Positions 9,516 to 22,825 of a stretch of 64,000 bases of DNA are shown here, one piece after another (position 1 is the stretch's first letter; each line of letters opens with the position of its first letter). The notes below the pieces were generated by a model. It was not told where the DNA came from. It did no database searches and was given only the letters and a program-made list of their open reading frames with translations. The position numbers were made by a program, and so were the translations under genes. Source of the stretch: Strix aluco (taxonomy: Eukaryota > Chordata > Aves > Strigiformes > Strigidae); the NCBI RefSeq assembly GCF_031877795.1, contig NC_133954.1, positions 10,445,466-10,509,465 of the forward strand. Direction: 5' to 3'.

Positions 9516-12500
9516 TCAGCTTCTTGAGCTACACTTTTCCCCAGAATCTCCTTTTCAATTCTTTTCAGCCAGAAAAAACTTTGAATAATTATCATGGAGA
9601 GTGATACTTCTTTCCCCTGGAAAATAACTTCCTGGCCAGATTTGTTAGTGACCCTGACACTGGACCAGAGGTCTGTCCTCCTCCCTCCCTGCAGATAAGG
9701 AAAGTGGATGGAGCAATGAAATTACATCTGATAGATTTTTCTTTTTCTGAATTGGAAACTGTGTGCAGATCCTCATTAGTTATGTCACTTGATCATCTCT
9801 CATGAGAGAAATATAGAATGGAAAGGATTGAAATGTAGATATATAGAAAAGTGTTGAAATACAGAAATATAGAATGAAAAGTAGATGAAGGTATAAAACT
9901 GTAAGGATGTTTGTGGTGAGTATTGAAAGGAGGAAACAATCCTTTTTCTGGTGTCACTCCCTTCATCAACTTCACTGTAGCATTGCTGGGCTAATGCTCA
10001 CCTGGTGATAAATTCCCAAGTGTAGGAAATAATGTGTGTGGGATTCTGTGTGACAGATTATCATGGGGTATGAGTGTGGGACATTGGAATCTTTCATTGA
10101 ATTAAAAATTAAAGGCTGTAAGAAAGTGTAAGTGTCAATTCACATGTCTGTTTCCTGCTATAAACCCAGGTAATCATGGCATGATTGAGGGAGGTTTGAA
10201 AAATGTTTTCTTCTTTAAAAAGGAAAGAGAGAAACAGGACTCAAACCTCCATGGTGTGAAGTCACTGTCCTCTGTTACTCCCTCTGTCATCTCATCACAA
10301 TCTGTTTCCAAAGGAGCTTCCAGAAAACTGGCTGCTTACTCTTCTGTAAAAGTTATTTTTAAAAATAAAATAAATTACAGTATAGAGGGAGGGAATAGTG
10401 GTGGACGTCTGGTCCTTTATGAAAATCATTCCTTCATGTAGGAATTAAAACAATGTCACATTTTGTGTGGGGAGGGTGGGAAAAATAGCTGCGGGGCTCT
10501 GCAGACACCTGCCCATACCCAGTACTGCAGTGGAAACTGCCCCATCATAATTCACAAATATAGCCTGAAAGGTGATAGCCTGATGCTGAGATTATTTTAC
10601 AGCCACACCAGGCAAGTTCCAGTCAGACAGAAGCCCTTCTACTGTAATCACTGGAAGAAAATGGGTTTCCTGTCTATCTGCCTAGAAGTGCTGCATGGAT
10701 CCAGTATTCAGAGTTCAGTCACTAATGCAGACATATAATATTTCTTGAAGGAGATGTACACTTTCCTCAGGGGAAGGGAATTACCCAAAATATGAGATGG
10801 TGGCTGATGAAACTTCATATGAGCACTGCTAGAGGCAGGGGAAGAAAGTGGGGTAATTGAAAAATTGTGTGTCTGTTCTGTAAGCTGCCCTGATCCGTTG
10901 TGTGTGCTTGTCTCTGTGAGAAGGAAATTCTACTGGAAGTAGGATTTGTAAGCTTTGCTCATGTAGAATATGACTTAGTCAAAATCTCTGGCTGTGAAGT
11001 GTTTTCCTGAAAGGGCTCTCTTGTTTTCCAGACAGCGTGAACTGAAGGGTTTGGTTCGTTAGTCACACCAAGCCCCTGCAATCAGAAGGACTGTGCATGT
11101 GGGGACTTTAAGGACTCTCCTCATTAGCTCATGACAGGGTGGGAGGCTGGAGGAGAACTAGAGGAGAAATGTGCACTTTCAATAGCTATCAGGTACCCTG
11201 TGTGCCACCTGTGTGCTCTGGGTGCAGCTGGATTTCCTGCAGCACCCTGTGTGCTGGCTGGGATATGTGCCAAGCAGGGAGCAGCATGACATTCCTGCCC
11301 CCAGACCTGTTTCATCTGGGGATGGGGAAGAATGAGTTATTTCCCAGTGGTTGGGATGTGAAAGACTATTGAAAGGTGGAAGCATAGGAGTTCTTGGCTA
11401 GGAGGGGAGGAAATCTGTTTTGAGTGACAATAGAAGCATAAGATAAAGGTGATCAGGTGGATCTGGCCACCCCCAAGTCCTCTACTTTCATGACAATAAT
11501 AATAGCTCACTCTCCCTAAAAATCTAGGCATTGCTAAACATGAGCATGTAATTTCTACTATTCTAAAGCTAAAATGGCTGTGTGTGAGCTCATCCGCTAG
11601 CACAATGATCTGAGGGCTTTACATGTCTACACAGTGTGTCATATACATGCAAACTCTCAAGCTGCCCATAGACCAATGTGTTCTGTAAAACATATATGAT
11701 GGTCCATGAGACATGGCAGCTTCAGACACCTTTAAAAGACTGGACTTCCAATGGTTTGCATTCAGACCAGGTTTTTTTTCTGTGTGAAATGCTGGGAAAC
11801 CTCTGATGGTTCTTCCCCACATTTCCAGCCTGATGTCTTTTCAGCTGAAGGCTTCTCCAGCTTCCACAGAAATATGTTTCTCTGCCATCTGGTGTGCGTT
11901 AACCTTTGCACCCCTTAACAAAACATTAGACTCTTGTAGCCATGTGATAAGGTGTATCCAGTGAAAAGAGAAAAATGGCAAGCTAGTTTCTTTCCACATT
12001 ACACTGACCAGAGACTGTTGTTTCTACAGCAGAGCAGCATCTCGGGAGAGGTTAATGTTTGGTGTCATTCCCTTAACCCAGGAAGACATGATCATACTTG
12101 GCTTTAGAAGGTGGAAAGGGAGAGCTGCTAATGCAGAAAGAAACTGTGGGATTGCTTTCATAATTGGTAAGAAGGAACCACTGACCAGGGGAGTTGCAGG
12201 GCAACACTCTCGCATCACATGACTGGACATACGTATGTCTGTATACAGGCTCAACCCAAGTGCCAAAGATTTTTCCCTTTCTGTTCACACTTGCAAGGAT
12301 CATCTATACAGACAACACTCAGTAGCTATAAAGTATCTGTTGTCAGAATTGCTGCATCATCTGTTTATTAGTGTAAGATACCTGCTTCTTTCGGCTAGAT
12401 CTACAAAAGATATCTGTTACTCCTGAATATGGAAAAAGCAGTATTGCAATTGCTTTTATTGGGACTGTGGGATTTGACAATAAAATAGAGGATATTCTAA

Positions 12501-12679
12501 ACTATATGGGATATCTAGACATGCTATCTGGGACATCTACATTATCTCAGTTATCTCAACAATATTGCACAGTTAATCAAAGAACAGTGGTGGCTTCCTC
12601 TAGAAAGCATAGGTTGCTTGTGTCTTTTCAGTGCACATCCATAGCTGGCTATAACATGTTTGCCTATGTTTATCATTTA
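9516..12679. other. Non-coding
   Basis: I see no supported gene. A short A/T-rich stretch near 9800-9900 repeats ATATAGAAA-type words. The remaining open frames are short and lack splice context. Confidence 0.4.
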
Positions 12680-12872
12680 AGCTGAGATTTTGGACATAGC
12701 TCTTCCAGCAGTGTTTACAGCGTCAATCAATGGTCCTGTGGCATAACCATAAGGTGTGTGTTTTGTTGAAGCTGGCACTGTTTTATCCAACACTATCAGC
12801 TCAGTTGGATGAGAAAGGATACACAGAAACCAAATACGCAACAGCTGAGACAGTAACTCTCTACAACTAAAG
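12680..12872 (-). CDS. Weak candidate exon, solenoid-like
   Basis: On the minus strand an acceptor-like CAAATCTTTAG ends at 12873. It opens a frame of about 64 codons to a TAA at 12682-12680. It has a hydrophobic helix pattern (RELLSQLLRIWFLCILSH, then TELIVLD) similar in style to the putative exons at 5.1-5.7 kb. It could be an upstream exon of that gene, with an internal donor near ATG|GTTATG in a suitable phase. Donor quality is poor and homology is unknown, so this is only a lead. Confidence 0.25.
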
Positions 12873-15721
12873 ATTTGGATTATGTCTTGGCCAAGATGTA
12901 CACTGAAATAATGTTTGACAGAACACAGCCATATCCTGTGTGGGACTCCTCTCCATCTCATTACTCAGTAAAATAAGGTTGCCTTGTCAGGCCTGATCCA
13001 GAGCATTTCCTGTCACAGGAGCTGAAGCTAGCATTGCTGGTGCATCTCTAGAGACCCACCTTAGCATAACAATGAACGGTGCAGATAGAGGCTGCCAGCA
13101 AAGAGGGGAACACGAATAATGAGGAGGGGCCAGACTATTGGAAAGTTTATACAGGGAGTCACCCTAGATTTGTGTAACTCAACTTGGAAGGATCTCTTTA
13201 TGCTCCAACCAGCTGAAACAGGGTGCTGTAATTTTGTTTCTCTAGAAATTAAAGGTCACAATGAGTTGAAATGCCATTTCAATTGCTTTTATCTAAAGAA
13301 TTCAAAGTGAATTTTAATAAGGAGGGTTTTTTTGTGAAATACGGAATTTGAATTTTTGTCAGATTGGATTAATCTTAATTCCAGAAGTTATTACATACCA
13401 ATGGTCTTTTGTGTGTACTCTCTCTAGATATGTATACGTATGTATAGGTATCTATCATGATTTTGATATGCATCTTTTAATTTTACTTTTTTTGACAAAT
13501 TGCTTCTCCAGATTATTAAATATAGAAAAAGAAGCATCCTGTTTTTTTCACAGGTTTCCTTCATAGTTGGCGTTCTTTTCACTATATTTATTTTGTGACT
13601 ACTATCCACTACCTGATAGCATAGTATGGAGTTCTTGGGAATGTGTCAAAGTAGCATGTTGGAAGAGGTGTGAGTTCCATTTGCTCATTTTCAGAACTCA
13701 CAATTTGGGGGATGCTTTAAGCTGGTCATACAGGTGTGTACCCAGCAATGCTCACCTATATGGCTTATCTTTGTTTATAATGTCAAAAGACAGAGAACCT
13801 CTTAAAATTCATATGCCTGCCACCCCAATGTGGTGCAGTAAGGTTCAGTGAGGATGGTATGATTTCTCCAATTTTTTTTTTTGCAAGCTGAACTGCCTGA
13901 GGATTTATTAGAGACTTTGTAGGTCAAACTAGAGAGCAAGCAGTCGAGCATAACCGTATAGGAAACTTGAGAGATGCATCCAGAACACTAATCTTGACAA
14001 TTTTTAAAAAGTCCAAAAGGGAATCTAGAAAATTTCCTTTGGCAAATCTCTGTTAGCTTCCTTTTCAAGATGGAGACCTGTCTCAGGATTCTGGAAAATG
14101 ACACTTGCCATAAATTCCCAAGATTGGCTTAGAATCTTATGAGACTTGCTAAGGTCTGCATTGCCCTGTTGTCCTTATCCTAAGACTGGCTGTTTTTTTA
14201 TGATGGTGATATAATTATTATAGCTTCAAAAGGTAATGTGTATTCTCTTCTGTCCTTCCATACTGGCTGTACTAAGCTCTACTACCATCTTTAGATTGGT
14301 CTGCTATAAGGAGCTGCACCAGCATACATTTTCTAGAAGATACACTGCCCTAATAGTAGAACTATGGTAGTCCTATTTCCTTTCCACTGATCAATGCCAA
14401 ATATATAATGCCACATTTATCTGTTCATCTTTGAAAGGACTGGTGTTTCCCTAGATCAAGCCAACTGGAATACAGGGTCCTCTCATGACCATTTAGTTTT
14501 GTGTGACTGAATTTACATGTCAGTTCATGTACTTTCATCGTCTACTCACAACTTCATACAGACTATATCAGATTTGTCTCTAAGTTGCAATTAATTAGCA
14601 GGAGAAATCTCATAGCTGTAGCTGTCACATCACAGCTTGAAACTGAACTCCAGCCCCAAATAGCTCCTCTCTGCTTGCAAATGATAAAAACAAGGTAGTC
14701 TATTATCTTAAAATCTTAAACTAGACCTGGGATGCAAGTGTCAGACTGTCTGGGGCCCTGTTATTGAGGCTGGCTGTAGAACAGGAGATGCTTAGATGCT
14801 CTAGTGCCAAATTATGGCCCTCTTAGCATTGTAGCCACTCCAACACACAGGCCTAAAAAGGGACTCGGGATTGCCTGCTCAACCCTTGACTGTGTAGGTT
14901 TGAGGATGCATTGCAAAAAACATTCTCCAGTCTCTTTCTTCACACCCCATGCCCCCACCCCACTACTGAATGCCAGTACTAGATAGCCTACATGATAAAG
15001 ACAGGCCTTGTTCATCTTCCATAACTTTAGTACCTACTGCACAGGAGAAAACCATCACAGGAAAAGCAGGTCAGGAAAGGCAGGTAATGGATGTTTAGTC
15101 ATGTGACTGTAACTGGTTCAGACTTCTTGTCCACAGGGGGAAGGGAATAATTATCTGCCCCAGATGGGTCACAGATGTCTTTGGACAAAGAGCAGTGGTT
15201 CTGCTTGAGCAAATCTTATGGCCAGACAGCCACTAGATGTGTCTTGCTTGCTCTCAGCACCTTGTTTTTGCAACCCTTGCAATAAGCCTCTTGGAGGAGA
15301 TGTAGAAGGTATCACAGCTTTTTTCTGAGTTACAGGCAGCCAATTCAAACAGTTTTACCCTTGGGATGCACAACTCTCCCTTCCCCATCTTTGCCTCTTA
15401 CACTGTCAGGGAAAAGTACGAGCAGGTGGTTTAACAAAACATTAGCAAGGATAGGTAACAGCTTTAAAAAGTGTTTGAAGGGAAACAGAGCTGTTGCTTC
15501 TAATTTTTCGCTTTGCCGTCTCCATAATGAAATACAGTCATATCCACTTAAGTAGTACCTTATGAAAAAGGAAGTGTTGTGTTTTTATTGGACACCTTTT
15601 ATTACCAGCCTCGGTGAAAAGTGCAGTTGTGAGTAAGTATCCATTCCTTAGGCCTTTTACCAGCTTATAATCCTGACAGAGAAGGGCTCCTTCTCAGACA
15701 GCAATTTGCAGCAGCAGGAGT
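12873..15721. other. Non-coding
   Basis: I see no supported gene or clear repeat. Confidence 0.4.
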
Positions 15722-16013
15722 TACTTTTTCTAGGGTCTATAGTGATAGGACAAGGGGAAACAGTTTTAAACTAAAAGAGGATAGATTGAGTTTAGATATA
15801 AGGAAGCAACTTTTTACTATGAGGGTAGTGAGATGCTGGAACAAGTTGCCCAGAGATGTTGTGAATGCCCCCTCCCTGGAAGTGTTCAGGGTCAGGTTGG
15901 ATGGGGCTTTGAGCAACCTGACGTAGTGAAAGATGTCCCTGCTCATGGTTGGAGGGCTGGACTACATAATCTTGAAAGGTCCCTTCCAACCCAAGCTATT
16001 CTGTGATTCTACT
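15722..16013 (+). mobile_element. CR1 LINE 3' fragment
   Basis: This is the plus-strand 3' end of a CR1 element. It has the conserved order GTGATAGGACAAGGGG, then GATGCTGGAACAAGTTGCCC, then CCCTCCCTGGAAGTGTTCA. It ends with GGTCCCTTCCAACCC and the ATTCTGTGATTCT tail at about 16005. It is strongly 5'-truncated, as is usual for CR1, and only moderately decayed, so probably younger than the 6.6-kb copy. Confidence 0.92.
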
Positions 16014-17915
16014 GACATGACAAAGTGGTAGGAAATTCCCCAACAGGGTGCCTGTTCATGGATTATAACAATCACACTAGTCATATCAGCAATTTCAAGA
16101 TTATCTTGGAAAGACTACTTCTGAAATGAAGTGCATAGGAAGTATAATGCACCTCTTCTGCTTGGAACTCCAACTTGGAACTCTTGCCTAGGAAACTGTA
16201 GATGTTCTTGTCCACTATAAGGCTATTTGAGTAGACACACTCACTGTTCGGAAAGTGTTGCTTAAAAATGGAATGAGATGTTTGTGATCAGTCAGTCAGA
16301 ATTAGCGTTATTTGGAAAAAACCCAAACAAGATGAAAAAATAGCAAAAAAACATTGAGTCAGTCACTGGCAGGTACTTTGCTACTTCTAGTGCTATGTGC
16401 AAGGTGTTTAAACCCTGTAATAGCAGAAAATAACTGGGAAGAGAATTTCCTCCACAGTAAATGCAAAGCACTATGAGGTGAAATTCTTCAAAGCACAAAT
16501 CTCTTCCCTAGACTAGCCATGGGCCTGCTGACATAAAACTTCCACACAGCTCCTCCAAAGCCCTGTTCTATTCAGAAATGAATAAAAATGTTTCCAGAAT
16601 AGCAGTCTGTCACTTCCTTAAGCTCTGGTGATACCATCCTTTTTTCATGGACCAGGTAATTTTCCACAATTCCTTAGCGGTGGTGATTGCTGAGTAGTAT
16701 CTCTTTACATGGGACAGGTTGCTCTCAGAGCCTGGAAGAGCTTTGGTAATAATAGGTGTTTGACAAAAAAAAAGAAACAAAATTATTACTGTGAATTTGC
16801 TATGACCAAACCATTGAAAATATGTTCCAATGGGTCATCTACCCCGTTTCCCATTCCTGAAGAATACCTGTCCTCCATTATTGCTGGATTTCTCCTTGCT
16901 CCTGTACTAAACCAGACTGTAAATAGAAGAATCTGGGTTACCCTGCAACATAGACAGGATTCTTTCATGAGAGGTCTGTGCTGCAGGAAAGCGAAAGAGG
17001 GAAAGAACATTTTGTTACTGGACATGACAGTAAGGCCTTGCAGACATCTGGTTTGGCGTGAGATGGATGGTATATAGCCAAGCACAGCAGCACTCTGGCA
17101 CATATTTAAAATCCAATTTTTATCTCTGGATCTAGAATGCAGTAGGTTTTTTTTACAAATCCTTTTCTTGTGCTTAATTCATAATAGTAACAGTCTGGTA
17201 AGACATACATGCAGAGGAAACATACCAGAATGTTGGTTCTACTCTGAGGAGTTACTTTCTCCAGGCTGTTTCTGTGCAATCTTCATTATACTTGTATTTG
17301 TAAGGAAATGATATTTTCTTTTGAAACAGATATTCTGAGTATAAGCTTGTCTCAGGTGTTTAAAGACAACCTTTATTGTTCAGCTCTGAAAAAAACACTT
17401 GGAGGGTTAACATGAAAACTACAAAGGGATTGTAATTTAATAGTATAGTAATTTCATAGCTGTGCACATATTCAGCTGTACTGACAGTTAACTGTTACTA
17501 GCTTCATATCTATTTTATTAATGCTAGTGATTGTTGTAAAATTTCACTGAAGCCCTTGACTGGATGGTGTGTAGTATCATCTCCATAAGACAGCTGTAAT
17601 GTCTGAAAACATTTTGACCTCAGAAATTACCAAAGTAAGTAAATAAAAATAACCAGGACATTTGAAATCAATAGCTTTTATATTTTGTTGTATCTTTGGC
17701 AAGCTCTACTTTCATTCAGGTATTCAAATTTCCAGAAACATAGCTCCTTAAATAAGTACCATCTAACTCCAGGCAATAGCACCAGACTTTCTCCCAGGTG
17801 TAACCTGGACAAAAAATGTTTGAGTTCAAGTCTTGTCCAATAACAAAACTAGCAAGTCTGGAGTGCTTCCCTTCTACCTTAACAGGGCATTGAACTAACT
17901 GCAGTTGTGCTGCTT
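16014..17915. other. Mostly non-coding, weak exon-like signals
   Basis: Two strong minus-strand acceptors occur here (TTTTCTGCTATTACAG ending at 16411 and TTTCGCTTTCCTGCAG near 17000). The second opens a short plausible frame (ERILSMLQGNPDSSIYSLV). No good donor completes either exon, and both strands stay open around 16.8-17.1 kb. I therefore make no gene call. Confidence 0.3.
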
Positions 17916-17942
17916 CCCCCCCCCCCCCCCCCCCCCCCCCCC
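17916..17942 (+). repeat. Poly-C tract (27 bases)
   Basis: An uninterrupted run of 27 C. The minus strand can form G-quadruplexes. Homopolymer length is prone to sequencing error. Confidence 0.9.
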
Positions 17943-20900
17943 GTTGTCTCAAAGTACAAAATTAAATACCCTTTTTTAAGGGAATTTGTCGAGAGTGAAT
18001 AAGAGGGAATCGTGTATTTTGCTGGAAGGCCCTTTGTAGCCTTTGATTCATATAACGTATAAGACATCATTGAAAAATCCCAAATGAGTAAATACTTATT
18101 CACATGTGAGTTGAAGAGCTCATTACAGAAGTCTAGATCTGCAGTTTACTCAATTAAAAACCATGTAGTGGTATTAGACAACAGTTAGAAAACTAGGTCA
18201 GGAATTCATAGTACCATTGTCTTCTGCTTCTAAGTCTCCTGATCTCTACTAAGCTGATTTGGCTGAAGGAGGTGAAGGTGGTGATGGTGTAGTTGACATT
18301 GAAAATCAGTGATTCTTTAAAGTTATGGACTGTCTAAAGTTTTTCTAGTGGGGTTGTGGATCTGTCTAAGACTTCATCAAGAGTACAGACATGAGTACAC
18401 GCTTTCTTAGTGACCTCTGGTTATTTTTAAGTTGTCCAAGTAGTTCCATTGACTGGAAAAAATGCTAGCTTAATGCTGTAGAAAGATGCAGAGAAACTGA
18501 GGGCTAACAACATGGGATACAGAAGCTATGTAAAACAAATTAGGGCCTATGCTACACTGACATCTGTCTAGGTAGAAAAAATGTCCATAAAATCTATGAC
18601 TATAAGGAAAGTGCTTCTCTTCCTGTATTTAGAAGAGGCAGCACAGATATAAAGGGTTACAGCACATATTTTTATGTTTATACAGATATCCCCTTTCCCT
18701 GTGGGCTGTTTGCATTGGCCTTATAAGGGCAGAAAGCCTTGCTTCTCTGCCTGCATGTGCTTCCTGAGGAAGACCTGTCAGACCTTTACGATGTTATGTG
18801 GGTGATTGTGTGCTCAGATTATTTATTGAGGATCAGGCATGGGAAGCATTGTCAAACATCCCCAGGTAGCTTACTTCCCTTCTGTGAGGAGAATAAAGCC
18901 TGTTGTGTATTTCTGCAAAAAATAATTGCAGGTCAGAGATTTTGCTCCCAGACAACAGACTTTGCCTGAAAGATTCTTGGCACCAGGGGTTCAGGGGTCA
19001 AATGCTTTGATGTCAGGAGTGAAATGTTCCTTCACAAAACAGTAAAGTCTTAGAATAAGCAGATGGTTTCATGCGGAAACTGCCTAAGCATACAATAATC
19101 TCATAGGTGACCCATACCTTATTTCTCAAAAGCCATAGCAAGAACTGTTTAGGAGCTGTAATTATGGGTATGGACTGATATCCCATTGACTAGCTTTTAA
19201 GTGAATTAGGATGCAATATACTACTGTTGACAGCTTTCTTGAAAGGAAAGATTTATTAGCTTTCTTTCTGGGTGAGGGTGAGGAGGTGATTTTGGTTTAT
19301 GTTGGTAGCCAAGAGCCTGAAAGTTTTCATCACAAAATAAGCTGCTTCTGCAGCTTGCAAACTTTCTAACAGCAATGGGGGCAATGAGGTGATGTACAGT
19401 GTGTAATTGGTTTAAGAGCTTACAAGGAAATGAGTAACAAAGAATTTCTGCCCCATGGTGTTTTATGTTCCTGGAGATGAGGGTAGGATGTCTGAGTTAG
19501 CACCAGAGTTCTTCACAAAAACAGCTTCATTGTTTGCCAAGAGCTAAACTAGTGAGTTTAGTCAGCCTAATCAGAAGGCACCAAGGTTTAAGCAGAGCCA
19601 TAGACATTTTCTGCTCTTAAAGTTACAGTAAACTGTAGCTTCTCATCTGTGCGTAGGCAATTCTTTTAGCCAACTAGTTTTATGTAACCTGAATAGTGAG
19701 GTTATTAACCTATAATTAGTGTCAGGTTGGTAACCCAAATTATAGTGCTCTGTCATAGTACACCTCAGCTTACTGCTGCTGGAGTAACTAGGATCCGGCC
19801 ATAACTTTCTGTCTGTAAGATCTCCCATCGAAACATTGCACCATTCACATACAAATGTCCTGGGAGGAAATTGAGGGTAGTGTTTCCTTACCATAAAGAT
19901 CTGAAGAGGCACGGGTGGATCTAGCTTAGAGGACATGCATACTCTTAATTATTTTAACTGATTATTTATTATTAATTTGCATTAAATGCAACATTCATTT
20001 AAGCTTATGGTGACAAAGTACATGGTTTTTTTGCAGAGAGAGGTGGACTCTTCAGGGGTAACAGTGCTTGCAAAATATCTGTCTAGCTGGTCTGAGAAGT
20101 AATAGGAATACACCTCCGTGAGTACACTCACAAGATTTACGTATGTTTGCATCCATGCTGTGATCACAGCACAGTTTGTGCAGAGGCCCTGTGAAACATC
20201 AGTGATGCAGTTTTCTTCTTTTTTTTTTTTTTTGGTGTGGGGGGTGTGTGTTTTGTTTTGTTCATAATAGGTAAGAGTTGTAGGCATGCTGGAAGTAGTA
20301 TGGTGCAGGAAACTGTACAGTAACACAGCTAGCTCCCTTGTCCTGCTGGCCGGTGAGTGTCAAGCAGCTGCTGTTGCAGAGGGCTGGCTTGGAGGTGCCT
20401 TGTCCTTCAAGCTAATAAGGAATGTCCTGCAAAGCAAGGCCCTTGTTTCCCTGTGCATAAACATCATGAAACACCTGGTGTTTCATTGTTGCCATGGAAT
20501 GCTGAAAGAATTCTCAATCTTCAGTTTGTGAAATACATAATAGATTTAATGACTCTCTTTTTAAGGAGAGATTCTCCTTTCTCCATTCTACCTGCTGGGT
20601 TTGGTTTGAAGTTGAAAATGCCTTGTATAACTTTTCACTTCTCAAGTTTCTTTATCTTAAAGAATTTTTTTTTAAAAATTATTTAATTTTTAATTGTTTT
20701 TTCACAAATACATACTCTAAACTGTTCATTTTTTTTAATCTGTCATAGAATTTGGAAGTGTTAAAAAAAGAATGTAATGGAAGTTTTTTCTTAGTAGATA
20801 CAGTAATCAGGTCTTTGAAAAGAATACAGCATTTCTGTTCCAGAAAAACCCCCAGTTGATATTTATCTATTTTGAGATCTTTTACAAGTGGAATAACCAC

Positions 20901-22436
20901 AGATAACTTTATAAACCTATTATTCAGATATGCAACTTTATATCCAGCATATCTGCAGTCCACATTAAACCCCAATAACAATGCATCAGAGTAAGATGAA
21001 AGGCAGGAAGTATGCCACAGCTGCAAATAATGGTTACCTTTCAAATATTTAAACCAAAGTGTCAGTATTCTCAAGAGTCAGTGTGATATGCTAGTGTAAA
21101 ATTCTGTTTAAAATACAGCATCAGTACATTAAATAAAAAGACAAAAGAAATAGAAATGGGCACTATGCTTTTCTAAAACTTCATAATTTGATATACTACA
21201 AGTTATGGCTGAAAGGGGGGATTATTTCAAGTGAAAGTGTTCTTAAAACTTCTGATGGTGCCATGGCAGTTTATGATTCTGTATCAGAAAGCTTCTTTTA
21301 CGTATTGTTTGTATTAGAAGTATGGGTAGTTGGCTGTGTCAGCTTTAGTGGCTTTAAAGACTGCTGGTAAAGTTTCTTGGTGTCCTCAAACCCTGCCAAA
21401 AGCAGAGGTGATCAAAACCACAATATGTTTACATGTTTTGAAAAGCACAGATAGTATTAATTTGTATGAAATACTTGATCAGTTATAAACACTAAAAAAA
21501 AGTTTCTCAAAAAATAACCTATTAACGGGAAGTTTGCAAAAAGGGCTAAGTTGGTCACTTAACTGTAAATTTCATAAATCCAGATACTGATTTAGAGGAC
21601 AGTAAGTAATGAGTGAAAAGCCACACAGTGCCTAGATTAACAGATGCTTTTATATGTAATTTAAATATACACATATACATGTTTATTTGGAGGAAAGTTT
21701 TGTCTCTAATGAAAAATGAAACAAGAATTAGTAGACAGTAAACTCAGTTAAATCACTCCAGACAACATTGTTTTCTGCTTCTCCTGGCAATCCTGAATTC
21801 ACAAAGAAAACTGTGGGTTTCCAGAGACATTCCATAAATCCAAAAGAAATGCAGCACTAAAGAGTAGTTTCCCTTTAGTTAAAATAGATTTAAATGTTGA
21901 AAACAAAATAGTGATAGCTATTGTGTTGATGGTTGAGGGCTTAACCTCTGCTGTACCTGCTGTGACATCTGGTAATGACTGCTTTGAAAAAATATTTGAA
22001 ACTTAGATCTAGCAATTTAATTTCAGGATTTACAGTAAGCTTGAAAGAAATTTTCCTCTGCAAACTGCTACCATCAACAAGGGAACTGTCTTCTTGGACC
22101 GTCAATGTGAAAGCCATCTCTTCAGAAATTGGTAAGCAGAATCCTGTGTATATAGTTCTGGTCTCAGATTTTTATTTTTTAATCTTACTGCCTAGCCATA
22201 CAGGTGTTCATATTGCAAGAAAAATCAGTGACTATCAAAGTGTTTATTTCTCTTAAAGTAAGGCACAAGGAAAATGTGCCTTGTCAAGTCCAAATGCAGA
22301 ATTAATAGATATGAGCAGGGAAAGGCTGGATGAGAATACAGTTGCATTATCACTTGCTGACTGGCAACCTGTATTTTCTGAGCGTTTGAGAACCTAGACA
22401 ACATTACTCCTGTTTTGTATTCAGTGTCTGTTAACT
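17943..22436. other. Non-coding, left of MEOX1
   Basis: There is no supported gene. A 131-codon minus-strand frame at 20679-21074 is rich in Phe, Lys and Leu in AT-rich DNA. It has no recognisable motif and I treat it as chance. The more distal 3' UTR of MEOX1 may reach into this region, as further AATAAA complements occur at 22171-22176 and about 22243. Confidence 0.4.
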
Positions 22437-22442
22437 TTTATT
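22437..22442 (-). terminator. Candidate MEOX1 polyadenylation signal
   Basis: The first AATAAA on the minus strand after the MEOX1 stop codon lies about 260 bases downstream. Further copies lie beyond it, so the 3' UTR could be longer. Not verifiable without transcripts. Confidence 0.3.
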
Positions 22443-22702
22443 CTGAAGACACATCTGTGGTAGTAAGACAATTCCAGAGAGAGTTAAATTCATTCAGACA
22501 AAAATCAAAATCATGTTCTCTGGCTTTTTCCTACTGTTTTCTTTAATTGCCTCTGTAACCTAAAGCATCATACAACCTTTTAAAGACAGGACTACAGGTT
22601 TTGCAAGCAGGATCATCTCATGGTGTAGCTGACCCAGAGCAGTGTTGCATCCACTTTCTGGTCAGTTACTTTCTCCATATTCCTCTTCCATTGCCAAAAG
22701 GA

Positions 22703-22825
22703 CTAGTCAGAGCTGGGAGATGCAGCAGAGTCGACATCTTCTGTGTCCCGTTCATGTGGGGACACTGGTTGCCCGCCTTTAACACGTTTCCACTTCATCC
22801 TTCTGTTTTGAAACCATACTTTGAC
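22703..22825 (-). CDS. MEOX1: MEOX1 exon 3 (end of homeodomain, C-terminus)
   Basis: This 123-nt coding part runs from the acceptor CACCCAG|GTC to the TAG stop at 22705-22703. It starts with [18 protein letters not shown], which is recognition helix 3 of the homeodomain with the DNA-contacting residues W48, F49 and N51. It ends with a short acidic/serine tail (ASPSSD). That tail matches MEOX1 (human ends ASPSSE) and not MEOX2, whose C-terminal tail is much longer and different. Phase 0 at the acceptor fits the phase-0 donor of exon 2. Confidence 0.97.

Noticed and set aside
16709-17077. 122-codon plus-strand frame
   Set aside because: It includes a poly-Lys from an A-run and overlaps a minus frame of similar length. 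It has no recognisable domain.
20679-21074. 131-codon minus frame
   Set aside because: The composition follows AT-rich DNA (many Phe, Lys, Leu, Tyr). It has no motif or splice context, and chance is the simplest reading.
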